From Atherinomorus stipes (taxonomy: Eukaryota > Chordata > Actinopteri > Atheriniformes > Atherinidae): a stretch of 64,000 nucleotides of DNA. The position numbers and the translations under genes were made by a program. Positions within the stretch are counted from its first letter, which is position 1. The number at the start of each line of letters is the position of its first letter. Under the pieces are notes generated by a model. The model was not told the origin of the DNA. It searched no databases and saw only the letters and a list, made by a program, of their open reading frames with translations. The stretch is taken from NCBI GenBank assembly GCA_023101725.1, contig JALJCO010007928.1, forward strand, positions 1,054,001-1,118,000, read 5' to 3'. Below are positions 13,027 to 23,850 of this stretch, one piece after another.

Positions 13027-14558
13027 TGGGAACACACTACACGACTTTTGACCTGATTTTACCCCCAGTTGTGTCTAGTCGGCACTAGTTGGCTGTAGTT
13101 GTGGGCAGCCAGCATGACAAGTTGAGGTAGTAATCTGTCAGTGTGTGGTGGGGTGTGGACTCAAATCCGTGAATGTTTGAGACTAGCAGACTGCGCCCAA
13201 CTATAGTCGCGGGATTGCATGCTGATTTGACATGTCACCATCAGCTAAAGAGAACAGGGACACTGGGAACTCTGTCTTGAAGCTAGGTTTGGTTATGCTG
13301 GAAAAACGGTTCGAGCAAGCTACATTTAAATAAAACACACCACCTGAAACCATGCCTTCAGAGAGCAGGGGCGTGTGCGCCGATTTTTTATGAGCAGGTT
13401 AATCGATAACAGCTGAGTGGATAGCTTGTTAGCTTGCTAGTAAAAAGCTGACTAAACACATTTCTAAAAGCTTTAACTCACTCACCTCCAATTCCTTCTG
13501 TGGTGTAAATAGTCCACACTGCAAACGTCAATACCTCCAAGATTTGATCCTTATCTGTTGTTTTGGTTTGGTTTTTTGGTACAGCAGCAGTTAGCAGTCT
13601 CTTAGCTATATTTGTTTACAGCGAGTGGCGCACAGGGCAGTTCACGTGGGGACAGGGAGGGATAGAAATGAGACATAATGGTATTAATTGGTTCTTTCTA
13701 TATGGCGCGAATGACCAATTTCTGCCTTTCGGTGCGAATGGCAGGGATTGGTCAGTTTTTACAGACCTGCAGCTCTCACAGAGGTCTGACTTTTTTCCTT
13801 CCTTTGTATGAATAGATTATGTATTGACTACTGTTGGAATGGAAGGACCATTTCACCCAGTATAACAAAAAGTGTTTCTGAACAGGATTACCAACTCTGG
13901 CTTTAAGTCCGTGAAAATAACTCAAAACAGCTGGATGGCTATTTCAAAACTAACAAGGAGAAAGGAGTGATAAGACGAAGCTGTAAACAGATATTGAGGA
14001 CAGACTGATTGAGCTGTGGCAGGAGCATGAATGCTTATAATGTTGGGTGCAGTGGATACCACAAGGAAAAGAGTTGGGCAGCAATAGCCTTGAGGCTCTG
14101 AATACACCAGGCGAGTTAATATTAGCCCATGTTGCTACTATTTAACAGCTGATAAATGGTGTTTCCTGAAAACATTTAATTCACTCACCTACAGCTCCTT
14201 ATGCAGCTTAAAAAGTCCACACTCAACCGCTGAGACCTCCATAACCTGATCCACATCTGTTTTTTTTTTTTTCTGTTTGGTAGAGCCATTCAAGCAAATA
14301 GCTGCTCAGATAACAGAAGTCTGCCGTCCATGCTTTGTTTACACTGTGAATCCAATAAGAGGTCTATGCCAGAGTTTGCTATGGCCAGTTGGCATCAGTT
14401 GGTCATGTAGTCTGTGATCCCTGATCTGGAGCAGTTGTTAAATGTGATATACGCAGTTTTTAGTTCTGATAAAAAAAATCTGGTGAGGCCAGTCTGTAAG
14501 TGTGTGCCCCCTGGTCTGTGCTAAAATCAGCAAGACTGAAAGTCATGTTGTGTGTCCA
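13027..14558. mobile_element. 1.5-kb terminal-inverted-repeat transposon with MADF remnant
   Basis: The left end TGGGAACACACTACACGACT and inverted right end TGGACACACAACATGACTTT match, and both continue to a shared TGATTTTA. The interior holds two diverged copies of a ~220-bp segment (13420-13640 and 14125-14350) and a broken MADF-like coding fragment (13996-14098). MADF proteins accompany some PIF/Harbinger transposases, so that superfamily is suggested, but no transposase frame is seen and no clean target duplication was found. Confidence 0.6.
13996..14098 (+). pseudogene. Degenerate MADF-domain fragment
   Basis: From 13996 the frame reads EDRLIELWQEHECL, then meets a stop. From 14057, one frame over, it reads YHKEKSWAAIALRL. 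Together these match the start (LIELW..H.CLY) and the W..IA..L core of a MADF DNA-binding domain, with a stop and a +1 frameshift between. MADF domains normally span about 80-90 residues, so only part is recognisable. Its position inside the 13027-14558 inverted-repeat element indicates a transposon accessory gene rather than a host gene. It cannot encode a working protein. Confidence 0.55.
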
Positions 14559-14660
14559 GAAACAGTTATATTTAAGAGGGTTTTGTTGGTGGTGTTGTTG
14601 TTGTTGTCTGGTTTTTTTGTTGTTATTTGTCCATAACTACATAAGCTACATAAACACAAA

Positions 14661-15160
14661 CAGTCATCCTCAAAATTAATCATACCCTCCAATTAAAGAA
14701 AAGGCTAAATTCACAATAGTAATTGAAATAACAAGAAACTGAAGAAACTAATAATATTTTTTAATTTACAAAACTACAATTTCGTCAAATAAAATTTGTT
14801 TTTTTTTTCTTAAATTATGGTATGAAATAATAATAACAAAAAAAAAAAAAAAAAAAAAAAAAACTGTCCCAGACATATTAGTGCTCCTTTCCCATGAAGA
14901 GTGGACCAAAATACCTGTCAACAGGTGAAGAAGTCTTTTTCAACATTCAAGAAAAAACCTGATTGCCTAAAAGTGTTGTTTTAATTTTTGAGTTTATTTT
15001 TTTTTTTATATTTCTTTCAAACTACAATTAAAAGTCAATGTCACGATTTTCATAGAATTTTTATTTATTATTACTTTTGTCAATTTCAACTTATTCTACT
15101 GGCAGCATTTTTTTTTCCTCCTTTATTTGGAGGTTATGAATAATTTTAAGGATGATGTCA
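14661..15160 (+). mobile_element. Tc1-like deletion derivative, copy 1
   Basis: The left terminal repeat starts CAGTCATCCTCAAAATTAAT and the inverted right repeat starts TGACATCATCCTTAAAATTA. Both continue into a CCTCCAA..AAAG block, giving ~38-bp termini. TA follows the right end; the left flank is AA. At 14893-14925 the peptide HEEWTKIPVNR before a stop matches the C-terminal region of Tc1 transposases (EEWxKIPV). The rest of the transposase is missing and a 26-bp A run lies at 14838-14863. A second copy of the same compact structure is at 31422-31936. Confidence 0.75.
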
Positions 15161-16216
15161 TATTTCTTTTGTGAGCTGGTAGCAAACATCCTTTTAACCC
15201 TCTGATAAGCTTTACACATATCATTAATAGTGTCTGAGAGGTGTTAAAGTACCGTTTGCATTTATGTCTTTGTGTACATGAGACAGACCTGTCATTGGTT
15301 TTATCCTGTGCATGTTTGTCATATGTGAACATTAGCATTAAACCCTCATTAAAATACCAATAATCCCTTCTGATGACATGCAACCTGCCTTCAGACAGAC
15401 ACACAGAGAAAGATACTTTACACAAAACAAATGCCTGTTATTTGTGTCATGATTTGTCAATCAGGAGGGAAATACTGTGAAATATTCTTTTTTTCCTGCT
15501 AGTGTTAAAAAACAAACAATAAAAATTGGAATTTTAGTTTTTTTTTTGTGTTGTTTTTTTTTTTTTTAAGTATAGAAATGAGATGCTTGACTTGTTTAAT
15601 GCATTTTCTTATCTGTTGTCATTTTTATTACAGAGAGCAGCTTTTTTCTGTATGGAGTTAAGCCTTCTTAACGCAAATTCTGTAAAAAAAAAGTAATGTT
15701 TAAAAAAGGGGAATAGTGGGCTGAAGTGTTATACGTACCTTCACTGAGTTTTTCCAACTCAGGGACAAGGAAAAGTATTTGTAAATCCACTTGAACGCTC
15801 GTGTGTTATCATTTGCAGTCACTGACTTGACATTGATTAGTAAATGAGTATTTGTTGAAGTGCTGAACTGTCTCGTTGTGGCTTCACTGAGCTGAGAAGG
15901 ACACAGTACTGAGCACTCATGGTATAGAACAGTTACCCAAGTGTATTTATCACATGACACCACACGAACTGCAGACATATATTCTGATGTTACTATGATA
16001 TATTAAGTGTTAGAGCATTTCCCTCTCTTTTATCTTACTGTTCATGTGTATAGATGCTGTACCTTGAAAGGCAATAAAAACAGAAAATCACCATTCAGCC
16101 TACCTGAATAATGGCCAAGTTGCCCCCCCAAAGAAGTCCTGTGAGCATGACTTCAACACGACTGAATTAGGTGCTGTCTTCAAGACGCTGAATTGCAGTA
16201 AAACTGCAAAAGTTTT
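15161..16216. other. Unannotated AT-rich sequence
   Basis: No gene or repeat is recognised. T runs occur near 15537-15569. An AATAAA at about 16074 has no supporting upstream exon. Open frames are short and unconvincing. Confidence 0.5.
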
Positions 16217-16220
16217 TTAA

Positions 16221-17011
16221 AGGTGCCATGACATCAAATTTCACTTTTCTGGGGTTTTGGGTGTATAATATGATCTGTTGTGCACTGATGAGGCCATGTG
16301 AATGTCCAGAGTGAGAATCAAAGTTCCTGTTTATGGTCTGTCAGCTTTATCTCTCTGCTCAGAAACAGTTGAATCAGACAGCAAGCTATCATTCTACGTA
16401 GTTCTATCATTCTACGTAATTTAATTGCTCCAAAAAGAGCACACTATCAAGTAAACAGCGCCCCCCCCCCCCCCCCTCTCTCTCCTAACGGTTTATGCAC
16501 CGTCCGCTCCCCCCCCTCCCCTCCCTGTCTGATTCAGCTTTGTGTATGGAGCTAGTAGTAACTTCTGTGCAGTCAGGTCTGGATTTTCAAACAAATGGAT
16601 TTAAAAGAAAACTTCTGCAGCAACACTGAGGGAGGGGGCCACAACCTTGTCATTACCTGTAAGTTTATTTATTTTCTAAATGCTGTCTTGTCTGATAAAC
16701 GTAGCTCACACTGTCTGAAGTGCCCATGTTGCTAGCAGTTAGCCTTTAGCAAACTCCGACCGCAGCTTGACCTAGATTCTCCAAATAAGGTCATAGCCAA
16801 ATAAGGTGTAGCCAATCAAAATGAAGTCAACGTGGTCTCCGGGTAAAGCTCCATATCATCACCGGACCCAACTGTATTACTGAGGAAGTGAGGTCTGGCG
16901 TTTCAAAACAATACTCCGCTGTAAAAAATGCCGTTTTTTTCTTTGGAGTATTTACATATACAGTAATGCCAACAACATAAACTAGTTTTTAACTGCTATG
17001 TCATCACTCCT
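16221..17011. mobile_element. TTAA-flanked T2/Kolobok-type MITE A
   Basis: The element is bounded by TTAA at 16217-16220 and 17012-17015. Its left end AGGTGCCATGACATC and inverted right end AGGAGTGATGACATA agree at 11 of 14 compared positions. The TTAAAGG border is the pattern I recall for T2/Kolobok MITEs. It contains a C16 tract (16461-16476) followed by a CT-rich run, and no transposase. Confidence 0.65.
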
Positions 17012-17162
17012 TTAAGAGATCCACCCTTTCATCCTCACGAAACCTGGGATTAGCCTCCACGAAACTGATCAAGTCTGAAACCAGGTCCCAAGGTGGAGAA
17101 ATTCAAAACCTGGACCGTCTGCATTCCATCATGGCTGTGAAGCTGCACAACTGGAGGAGAAA

Positions 17163-17698
17163 GGCCCATTTATGCTCCCTTACGCACGTAAATGTCGACG
17201 TCCATTTCATGCATCGCCCTGCGTGGCTGCCTTCATGCTTCCACGCATCTTCGGCGTTCCCATGGTTCATAAATCAGTTTGTCCGCTAGGCAGCAATGCT
17301 ACCTGCCCAGTGCCCTGGTGATGTGATGTTGTAGATATGAATGTATTTTCAGACAAACTCACTCAGCCTCTCCTCAAAAGCTCCAGCCATGTCTACAGAT
17401 GCTCTCTGTGTGTTTGGTGTATTCTTTCTCAGGTGTTTTTATTGGGCTTTTTGGCCCTGGCGGTTTTTGTGTTGTTTATGTTCCAGTTCCTGTTCTTCTT
17501 CTCTGGTTTGTTCCTTTTGCTGGCTGCATATCAGCTATACAGCTCAACACTGACCCCGCGGTTTCTGGTGGTATTGCTCCGTCTTCTGCGTCGAGTGACA
17601 GACCAAAAAGCCACGTGAAAACGCACCAAATTATGTACGCAACCGACACAGACGAAGTACGAAACCGTCCCTCTGTCTGCATCAAGCGTAAATGGGCC
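17163..17698. mobile_element. MITE with GGCCCATTTAYGCT termini
   Basis: The left end GGCCCATTTATGCT and inverted right end GGCCCATTTACGCT match at 13 of 14 positions. The interior is relatively CpG-rich near both ends (ACGCACG, GTCGACGT, CGTCTGTGTC). Three overlapping open frames near 17340-17700 translate to leucine- and phenylalanine-rich sequence with no domain and are not called genes. No convincing target duplication is visible, so the superfamily is open. Confidence 0.6.
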
Positions 17699-17714
17699 TC
17701 ATGACGTCAGTATG

Positions 17715-18296
17715 ATGAACACGGTGCCAATCATACTACAATAATGACAGTGGTGATCAACTGTGCTGTGGTGCTCCTCCAGACAATTCTGCCGTGTTCA
17801 CAGGGTTAGGGTTAGGCACTAAAATGCTGCTTTTCTGTACTGTCAACAGCGGGAGCAAGCCGGCATGCATGTCAGGTTATACGAGGTGAGCCCTTATCTG
17901 GGCACGCGTTACGTCTTGTTCTAGCTTTGGAGTGTTACTCTTTATCACTGTAGCACCATCCACAGCCTTGTAGTACTGTATGTACTACCACGGTTTCATG
18001 GACATGGTGAAACCTTTCTCCGGTTTTTCGCCACCGCCTACACACCTGAATCGGCTTTGGCGCTGTGGGGACGTGGCCTTAATCAAGTTTCTTCTGCATA
18101 AAACTGCTTAAACATGCATGAAAGTGTTAAACTAAAATGTGGTTCCAATATGCTGGAATTGCTGTAACTACATTGCAAATCTCAGTGGATGTAAACAATC
18201 ACTGAAATCCATTCAAGTTTCCATTAAAACATGCTAAATGAATTTAACTAAACTCCCTCTATTTCCTCAGATACTAGTGTGATCATCTCAACCACA
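17715..18296. other. Unannotated sequence
   Basis: No gene is recognised. Two adjacent TTAGGG-type units near 17803-17816 are too short to be called an interstitial telomere. Confidence 0.45.
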
Positions 18297-19160
18297 ATGT
18301 CAATGTCAACTTTATTTATATAACACATTTTTAAAGGCCAATGCCTTAAAGGATAAGTTAACTTCTTTGCAACCTGGACCTTATTTCAAGGAGTATATAC
18401 GTGCATTTACTCACCCGTAAAGTTTCTGCATCACTTTGAGTCCTTCGGAAGATATCACGCTGAGTCGCCCTTCGGTGTTCCTCCAGTAAAATGGGAGATA
18501 CGGGGCAGCCACTATATTAGACAATATCTGCAGCAAAACTCCTTGATTTTCGCCAATACTTTAAATAGAATGAACAAATGAACTAATGCACTATTGTCCC
18601 GTGAGTTCAGATTTAGCTTTCCGTTAGTTATCAGGGTGTTCTACACACTTTTCATGATGCACGCTTCTATAGTACAGCTGAGAAGAGCAGCTCGTTACCC
18701 GGACAACAACGATAACACAATTTGTGAAACTCTGAACTCACAGGACGATAGTACTCATTCGTTCGTTCATTCTACTTAAAGCATTGATGAAATAAAGGAG
18801 TTTTACTGAAGATAATGTCTTATATGGTGGCTGCCCCCGTCAGCACCATGACATTGGATGTTCACCGAAGGGCGACTCAGCGTAATATCTTCCGAAGGAC
18901 TCAAAGTGATGCAGAAACTTTACCGGTGAGTAAATGCATGTATATACTCCTAAGGTCCAAGGTTTAAAAAAATAAACTTATCCTTTAAAGCACTAAAGTG
19001 CTTTACAGAATAAAAGTCAACAGTGAATAAAAAAATGGTGAAAATAAAGCAGATGAGAGATAGAATAAAAGTATTAAAGTGAGTCTGCTTAGCCGAATGC
19101 CAACGTGGGTCTTAAGTTGCGTTTTGAAAATGGGAAGGCTGTTGGTTATGAAACTGGTTG
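18297..19160 (-). repeat. L2-group retroposon 3' end, interrupted
   Basis: Segments 18297-18345 and 18989-19160 together match the widespread teleost repeat whose minus strand ends in a ...TATATAAATAAAGTTGACATTG tail. Here it is seen as CAATGTCAAC, TTTATTTATAT and AAAGTGCTTTACAG on the plus strand. The repeated TGTCAA at the left edge is the simple-repeat tail. The body is interrupted by the foldback element at 18350-18984. No coding remnant is recognisable to the right of 19100. Confidence 0.5.
18350..18984. mobile_element. TTAA-flanked foldback MITE B
   Basis: Bounded by TTAA at 18346-18349 and 18985-18988, with ends AGGATAAGTT in inverted orientation. Unlike a simple MITE, the two arms stay complementary for about 260 bp: 18350-18614 pairs with 18727-18984. 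The arms share words such as AAAGTTTCTGCATCACTTTG, GAGTCCTTCGGAAGATAT and GTCGCCCTTCGGTG. Only ~110 bp separates the arms, so transcripts could fold into a very long hairpin. No transposase. It sits inside an older L2-type tail. Confidence 0.85.
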
Positions 19161-19872
19161 TGTTCTTCATGCAGATGCTTCATGCGACTGATTTTTAAAA
19201 GTCAAACTGAAAACCGGCCTTACTGTGTGAACAGCAAGCTTTGACTGTCACGGGGTGCCACCTTTACTTTGGAAATAACAGATAGGAAGCGAAAGGGAAC
19301 AAATGAGAGGGGAGATGGGAAGGGGGGCTATCTGCCATGCTGGGCATATTTACCAGTAACGTTTTTTTCCCCTCTCTCTCTCTTTTTAAAAAGACATTTC
19401 CCTCAGCAAGCAGCTATTTGGCTCCTGCCAGGCAGTTGTGACAGGGAAATACATTAGGCCTGATTTGGTTTGTTGTGGTTGTTTTGGAGACGCTACAATT
19501 ATGAGAGACAGGGGGCTGGTGATTGAGCTGGGTCAGTGTGTTTCTTTTCCTTTTTCATACAGCCATCCTGTGGTCTCTTGTACCTTTGCATTTTTCTTAC
19601 TTGTTTGCCTTTCTTTCACCCAACTTATATAAGACTTTTTTCTTTAAACCAGAGTTTGGTATGAAATTGAGTTTCAGTCACCTCTTCCAGAATACAATGA
19701 AGAAAATGTTATGTTATAATGCTTTTATATGTTTATTTTTCATATTTTTTATGTTTTTTTTTATGGACTGTCAATCATATTGTTTTGGAGAGTGATGGCT
19801 GCTGGCAGGCATGACCAGTATCTTTCTGTCTTGCAGCAACTTGAAGAAGCCTCTGACTGAACACACTGTTTT
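19161..19872. other. Unannotated sequence
   Basis: No gene or repeat is recognised. Pyrimidine-rich patches (19370-19390, 19630-19770) account for the open frames with phenylalanine-rich translations. Confidence 0.45.
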
Positions 19873-20459
19873 TTTTATTCGAATCAGAGTCCGTTTGCTT
19901 GGAAAGTCCGCTTCGCTAGGGGAGTTGTGAATGTGCAATCGGACTCTGATCCGGAACAAACAAGCGGACTCGGTCCGCCTGCAAACGCAGGTCTCAGTCC
20001 AATTCAAGTGAACCAAAGACAGGAAGTGGACTACAAATTGCATTGGCATTGTGGGTCAAACGTTGGACAACGTGGGTAAACGCTACGACAACAAACACAC
20101 GTGAGGGACTGCATTACTTATAAAGATGGCTCGTGGTCAGACGTGGAGTTACGAGGAAGCAAAAGCTTTAATCAATATTTGATGTGATGAAAGCATATCC
20201 AGCTCCTCGTACAAAAATAGTGTCACTTTGTGGAGGAAACAGAAGTTGTGAGAAGCTTCTTGTACGAGCGTCTTGTCCTCGCCAACAGTGAATCCGAAAG
20301 CAGCGCCACCTGAGATTCTCATTCTTGGCCCATTTGGCTCGTTTGGCAATAGTGTAACGTGAATGCGATCTCGGTCTGGAAGGCAACCCCCGCCCCCAAA
20401 CGAACCGAGTCCCCAAACGGACCGAGACTCGCGGACTATGCTTTCTGAATGCGCCCTTA
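19873..20459. mobile_element. PIF/Harbinger-like element fragment
   Basis: The right end, read inverted, begins TAAGGGCGCATTCAGAAAGC and matches the GCATTC-type terminus of the element at 11235. The interior carries many GGACTCGGTCCG and GTCCGC motifs. A Myb/SANT-like start is present at 20126 and stops after 18 codons. The left terminus was not found, so the left boundary is approximate and the element may be truncated. The Myb-like fragment supports PIF/Harbinger, which commonly encodes a Myb-like partner of the transposase. Confidence 0.5.
20126..20182 (+). pseudogene. Truncated Myb/SANT-like transposon ORF start
   Basis: An ATG opens the frame MARGQTWSYEEAKALINI and then TGA. The pattern W-S-x-E-E-x-x-A-L-I-x-I is the first helix region of Myb/SANT-like proteins encoded by fish PIF/Harbinger elements, where a tryptophan normally follows. 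TGG to TGA would explain the stop. The downstream sequence is degenerate in all frames. It is a relic of a mobile-element gene. Confidence 0.5.
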
Positions 20460-21211
20460 GCCTCTTTTATGAAGCTATAAAACTTGGCTTGCATTTCCAA
20501 ATACATTTCACACTGCAGCTATTCCCTTTGTGGCGTGATACTGTACTGCATGTTTGCATATTTCTTTAAAGAAAATATTCTCTAGGTTGTCAAGTTATCT
20601 GTCACTTCTTTCAGTTCAGAAGTGAAACTGCATTTTCTGTTTATTTCCATCAAAAAATGAAGACACCGTGCAGAAATATGACCAGTATGAGTCCTGTCTC
20701 CTCTGCATTCTTCATCTCCCTTTTGTTGTATTCCCCACTTCACTCCGTTTATGTTTGAGCCAAGAATTCACACCAGGAAAAATAGCTCAGAAATTTATTG
20801 GCAATGATTTGTCAAAGAGGGGAAAAAAAGAACGTTACCTTCATGGACATTTTTCCTACAACCGATATTTACAGAATTTCATGTCTGAATAACAGTTGCA
20901 AATTGCTGGAGTAATTTTATGGAAATTCTTATGCTCTAAATCACCTTCAGGTGAGTGCATGACTGAAGAGAGCAGAGACCAGAGTGCATCCTCCTCCTCA
21001 CTCTTTCTTGCTTTTGCATATGTTTCTCTTATTTTCTCCAAGGTCGACTCTATATGTTGTTTTTCCTTTTCTTTCCCAGCCATCATCTACAGTATGTTTC
21101 TTCAATTTCTTCTTATCCTTGCAGATCTCTGCTGTTTTTATTACTCCTGTAGATTTATAGACAATATTTAACTATCGCTTTACTTTCAAGGTTTTTCATA
21201 TGTATTTAGTT
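20460..21211. other. Unannotated sequence
   Basis: No repeat is recognised. A 76-codon minus-strand frame (20856-21086) has a lysine- and glutamate-rich translation that looks protein-like, but the DNA is a CT-rich low-complexity stretch and no domain fits. Confidence 0.45.
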
Positions 21212-21215
21212 TTAA

Positions 21216-22096
21216 AGGAGTCATAACCCAGACATCCCACTTTTTCATGTTAAAACATGTGTATTGAAATAGGACCTCAGTTAAAATGTGCCAGAAACTC
21301 CAGAGAGTGAAAGTGGCTTCATCTTTGAGTGCGGGCCTCTCTTCACGCCAGAATTGGCCACAAGAGCGCGCTCTCTACAGTACGGGATTTTTTGTTTCTC
21401 TTGTGATCCACAGAGGCTGCTAGCTGCTAAGCTAGCCCTTTAGCACCACCTGAAATCAGCTGATTACCTGCCGCAGAGTGGCAATTAATTACCAGCTTTG
21501 TCAGAGAGGAGGATGATGACGACGAGGGGGAAAAAAAATCTGCTGTGCTGAGCTGTTTCGGCAGAAATTCAGCAGTTTTCAGTGCTTTAACAGTGGACTA
21601 ATCAACCAAGGACCAGTGGATTATATTTATTCAGTGAGGATGTGCAGTTGGTAAGTGTTGCTGCTTGTGTAACTTAGTATCTTTTGTGTAAGAGACCAGT
21701 AAACAATGGTAGACGAACGTTAACAAGCTGCTAATGTTGCTACAAAAGCTAACACAGTTGTTGCTTCTGCTCCTTATATTCTTCAGAGTCCAGCCCTTTA
21801 ACTCCATGGATTCTCTCTATCAACTGTACCGTTACGTTTTTATCACGTCTTTTTCTGTTGGGACATCATTTCCTTAACTTGGTCTGTCCTGATTAAACTT
21901 TGTTTTGGCTTTGACGCTTGCCTTTTGAACACGCTTACAGACAGGTCTAATTCTCGTGCGCAACAAACAAAAGTTAGGATAAAAAAAAGGTAGAAATTAG
22001 CTCATTAAATTTTTCTCCCACCCAACTATAATTAAAAATTCATTTGAAGATCATTTAAGAAGGATTGTGTATGTAAAACACTAGGTTATAACACCT
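21216..22096. mobile_element. TTAA-flanked T2/Kolobok-type MITE C
   Basis: Bounded by TTAA at 21212-21215 and 22097-22100. The left end AGGAGTCATAACCCAG and inverted right end AGGTGTTATAACCTAG match at 13 of 16 positions. The interior includes a GCTAGCTGCTAAGCTAGCCC palindromic patch (21418-21437) and no open frame of note. It shares termini type but not body with elements A, B and D. Confidence 0.7.
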
Positions 22097-22350
22097 TTAA
22101 ACCACTTATTTAATCAAAAGTTCTTGCTTACTCTTAGTTATCTCCTATTCATTTTTAAGGAATGTGATGTTTCTGCAGCTTGAACACCAGAAAATCTACT
22201 AATTTTAATCAAGAAAATATCAAGAAGTTGGAGTAAAAAGCTGAACCAGGATGATGCAGACTGCTGTGCATATTAAGGTCAACCCATAGATTCCCTCTCT
22301 GGAGACCAGGCAGCAAGTTACGGACGATAAAGGGTCCTACAAGAACGTCA

Positions 22351-22388
<38 letters not shown>

Positions 22389-23095
22389 CTGAAAAAGAGC
22401 AAGTTCGTGTGTGTCTGTTTCAAAGGTTCTTCTCAAACAGACATCTCCTTTAATTCTGCTTCCCAGCAGGACATATATGCGCTCTCTCACACACACACAC
22501 GCACACACACACACATGCAGAAACACCTCACAAGAGGCTAATAGGGTGAAGTGAGCGTGTCTGTCTGAACAGTGGCATGTCTTTAGGCTGGGTGCAGCGT
22601 TGGGGCTCGGGGGTTCTTATACTGACATGTTGGGATTTGGCCTTTTATCAGCAGCATTAGTGTGCTTCATAACTTGGGTCAGGACCTTGGTTTGAATCAC
22701 AAATGCACAAAATGTGGCCCCAAAAATCTTAAGGGAGCAGCAGAAACTGCCTCTGAACAAGTGGCTCGTTTCTGTCAGTGTGTGTTGCCTAATAAATGCC
22801 AACTTCCCATCAACAACAGAACTGCAAACTGTACAGTATGCATATATATCAAACTAAACATCACTAAATCATTAGTATTAGCAATAATACCAAATGAACC
22901 ATTGACTCCCAAGTTAAGAAATTATGTCTTTTCCCTGCTACTGAGGTCAAATGGAAGAAATTAGGAAAATAAACAGTTGGCAGAAATTAAAGGTTAGAGC
23001 AGTTCTTGTCAATTTTTTTTAAGTACTTGCCAGAACAAAACAATGTAAATAAATTACAATAAGACATTTAAACTGTTAAAAGTGGAATTAAGTTG
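22097..23095. other. Unannotated sequence with microsatellites
   Basis: Contains a GT run (22353-22382) and a CA run (22490-22515). Otherwise no gene or repeat is recognised. Confidence 0.5.
22353..22382. repeat. (GT)n microsatellite
   Basis: About 14 uninterrupted GT dinucleotides. A matching CA run lies ~110 bp downstream (22490-22515), so the two could pair as an inverted repeat of simple sequence. Confidence 0.9.
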
Positions 23096-23497
23096 TGGCA
23101 AAACAATTCCCCCCTTAGACCAGCCCTTGACCCTAACCCTTCGTTTTGCAAAATTCGATGTGAAGGGGTAGTGGTGTCCCGATTCTGGTTTAGACCGAGA
23201 GGGAGGGGGAAGTGGTAGGTTAATCTGGCCCTCGTAACAGAGATTTTTCAGGGGCACACCAAAAAGGGTGGCATGATAATACCTTCAATTTCATGCGAAA
23301 TACGGGCAAAATGGCGAGGAAACTAGCAGCGGCATCCATAGAAATGCACAAATGTGAGTATTTTTTTGTAAATAAAATATGAAAACCACTTGTTCGATGT
23401 CACTTTAAAGTATTGTAGACAGTTCTATTACAAATGTGTAAAAATTGCAAATGCATGTAACGTTACGTTAACATTAATCTTGGGTGGGAGGCATCTT

Positions 23498-23850
23498 GTG
23501 CAATGCTGCACAAGCTGATGAAGATGATGGAGGATTCCTTCCCACCCTCTCCACAACACGGTGAAAAATCAACAGAGTGTGTTCAGTGCGTCAGGTTTGC
23601 TGTAGGACGGAGAGATGCATATTCATTCCTGCCAGCAGCCATCACCCTAAAGAACAACACTGACTGACTGACTTATTATTGTTATGTTATTTCATATTAA
23701 GGTTATTTGGTTAAAACAAAAAACAAAAAAACAAACAAAAAAAAAGAAAGAAAAAAAAAAAAAAAAGAGTGGGCTTTTTGCAATGTTGAATTTCCCTTCT
23801 GGGATGAATAAAGTATTTTTCATTCATTTTCATTTAATTTAATTTAATTT
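23498..23850 (+). mobile_element. 5'-truncated LINE 3' end (L2/CR1 group)
   Basis: The insert has the C-terminal end of a LINE ORF2 (23575-23667), an A-rich stretch (23718-23766), and a terminal ATTTCCCTTCTGGGATGAAT plus AAAG and a short AATTT-type simple repeat tail, the usual 3' layout of teleost L2/CR1-group elements. CATCTT flanks both sides (23492-23497 and 23851-23856) as a probable target-site duplication. Severe 5' truncation fits target-primed reverse transcription. Confidence 0.7.
23575..23667 (+). pseudogene. LINE ORF2 C-terminal remnant
   Basis: The frame ends with CVQCVRFAVGRRDAYSFLP followed by AAITLKNNTD and a stop. The RRDxYSFxPAAIxLxNN pattern is the terminus of reverse-transcriptase polyproteins in teleost L2/CR1-group LINEs. 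Only about 30 codons are recognisable. The fragment lies inside the truncated LINE at 23498-23850 and is non-functional. Confidence 0.6.

Noticed and set aside
17337..17704. Three overlapping frames with membrane-like leucine- and phenylalanine-rich translations
   Set aside because: They lie inside an inverted-repeat MITE. Hydrophobicity comes from T-rich sequence, and no family matches.
17803..17816. Two tandem TTAGGG-type units
   Set aside because: Too short to be an interstitial telomeric array; expected by chance or a repeat fragment.
20856..21086. 76-codon lysine- and glutamate-rich minus-strand frame
   Set aside because: It looks protein-like but is the complement of a CT-rich low-complexity stretch. 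No domain or conserved context.
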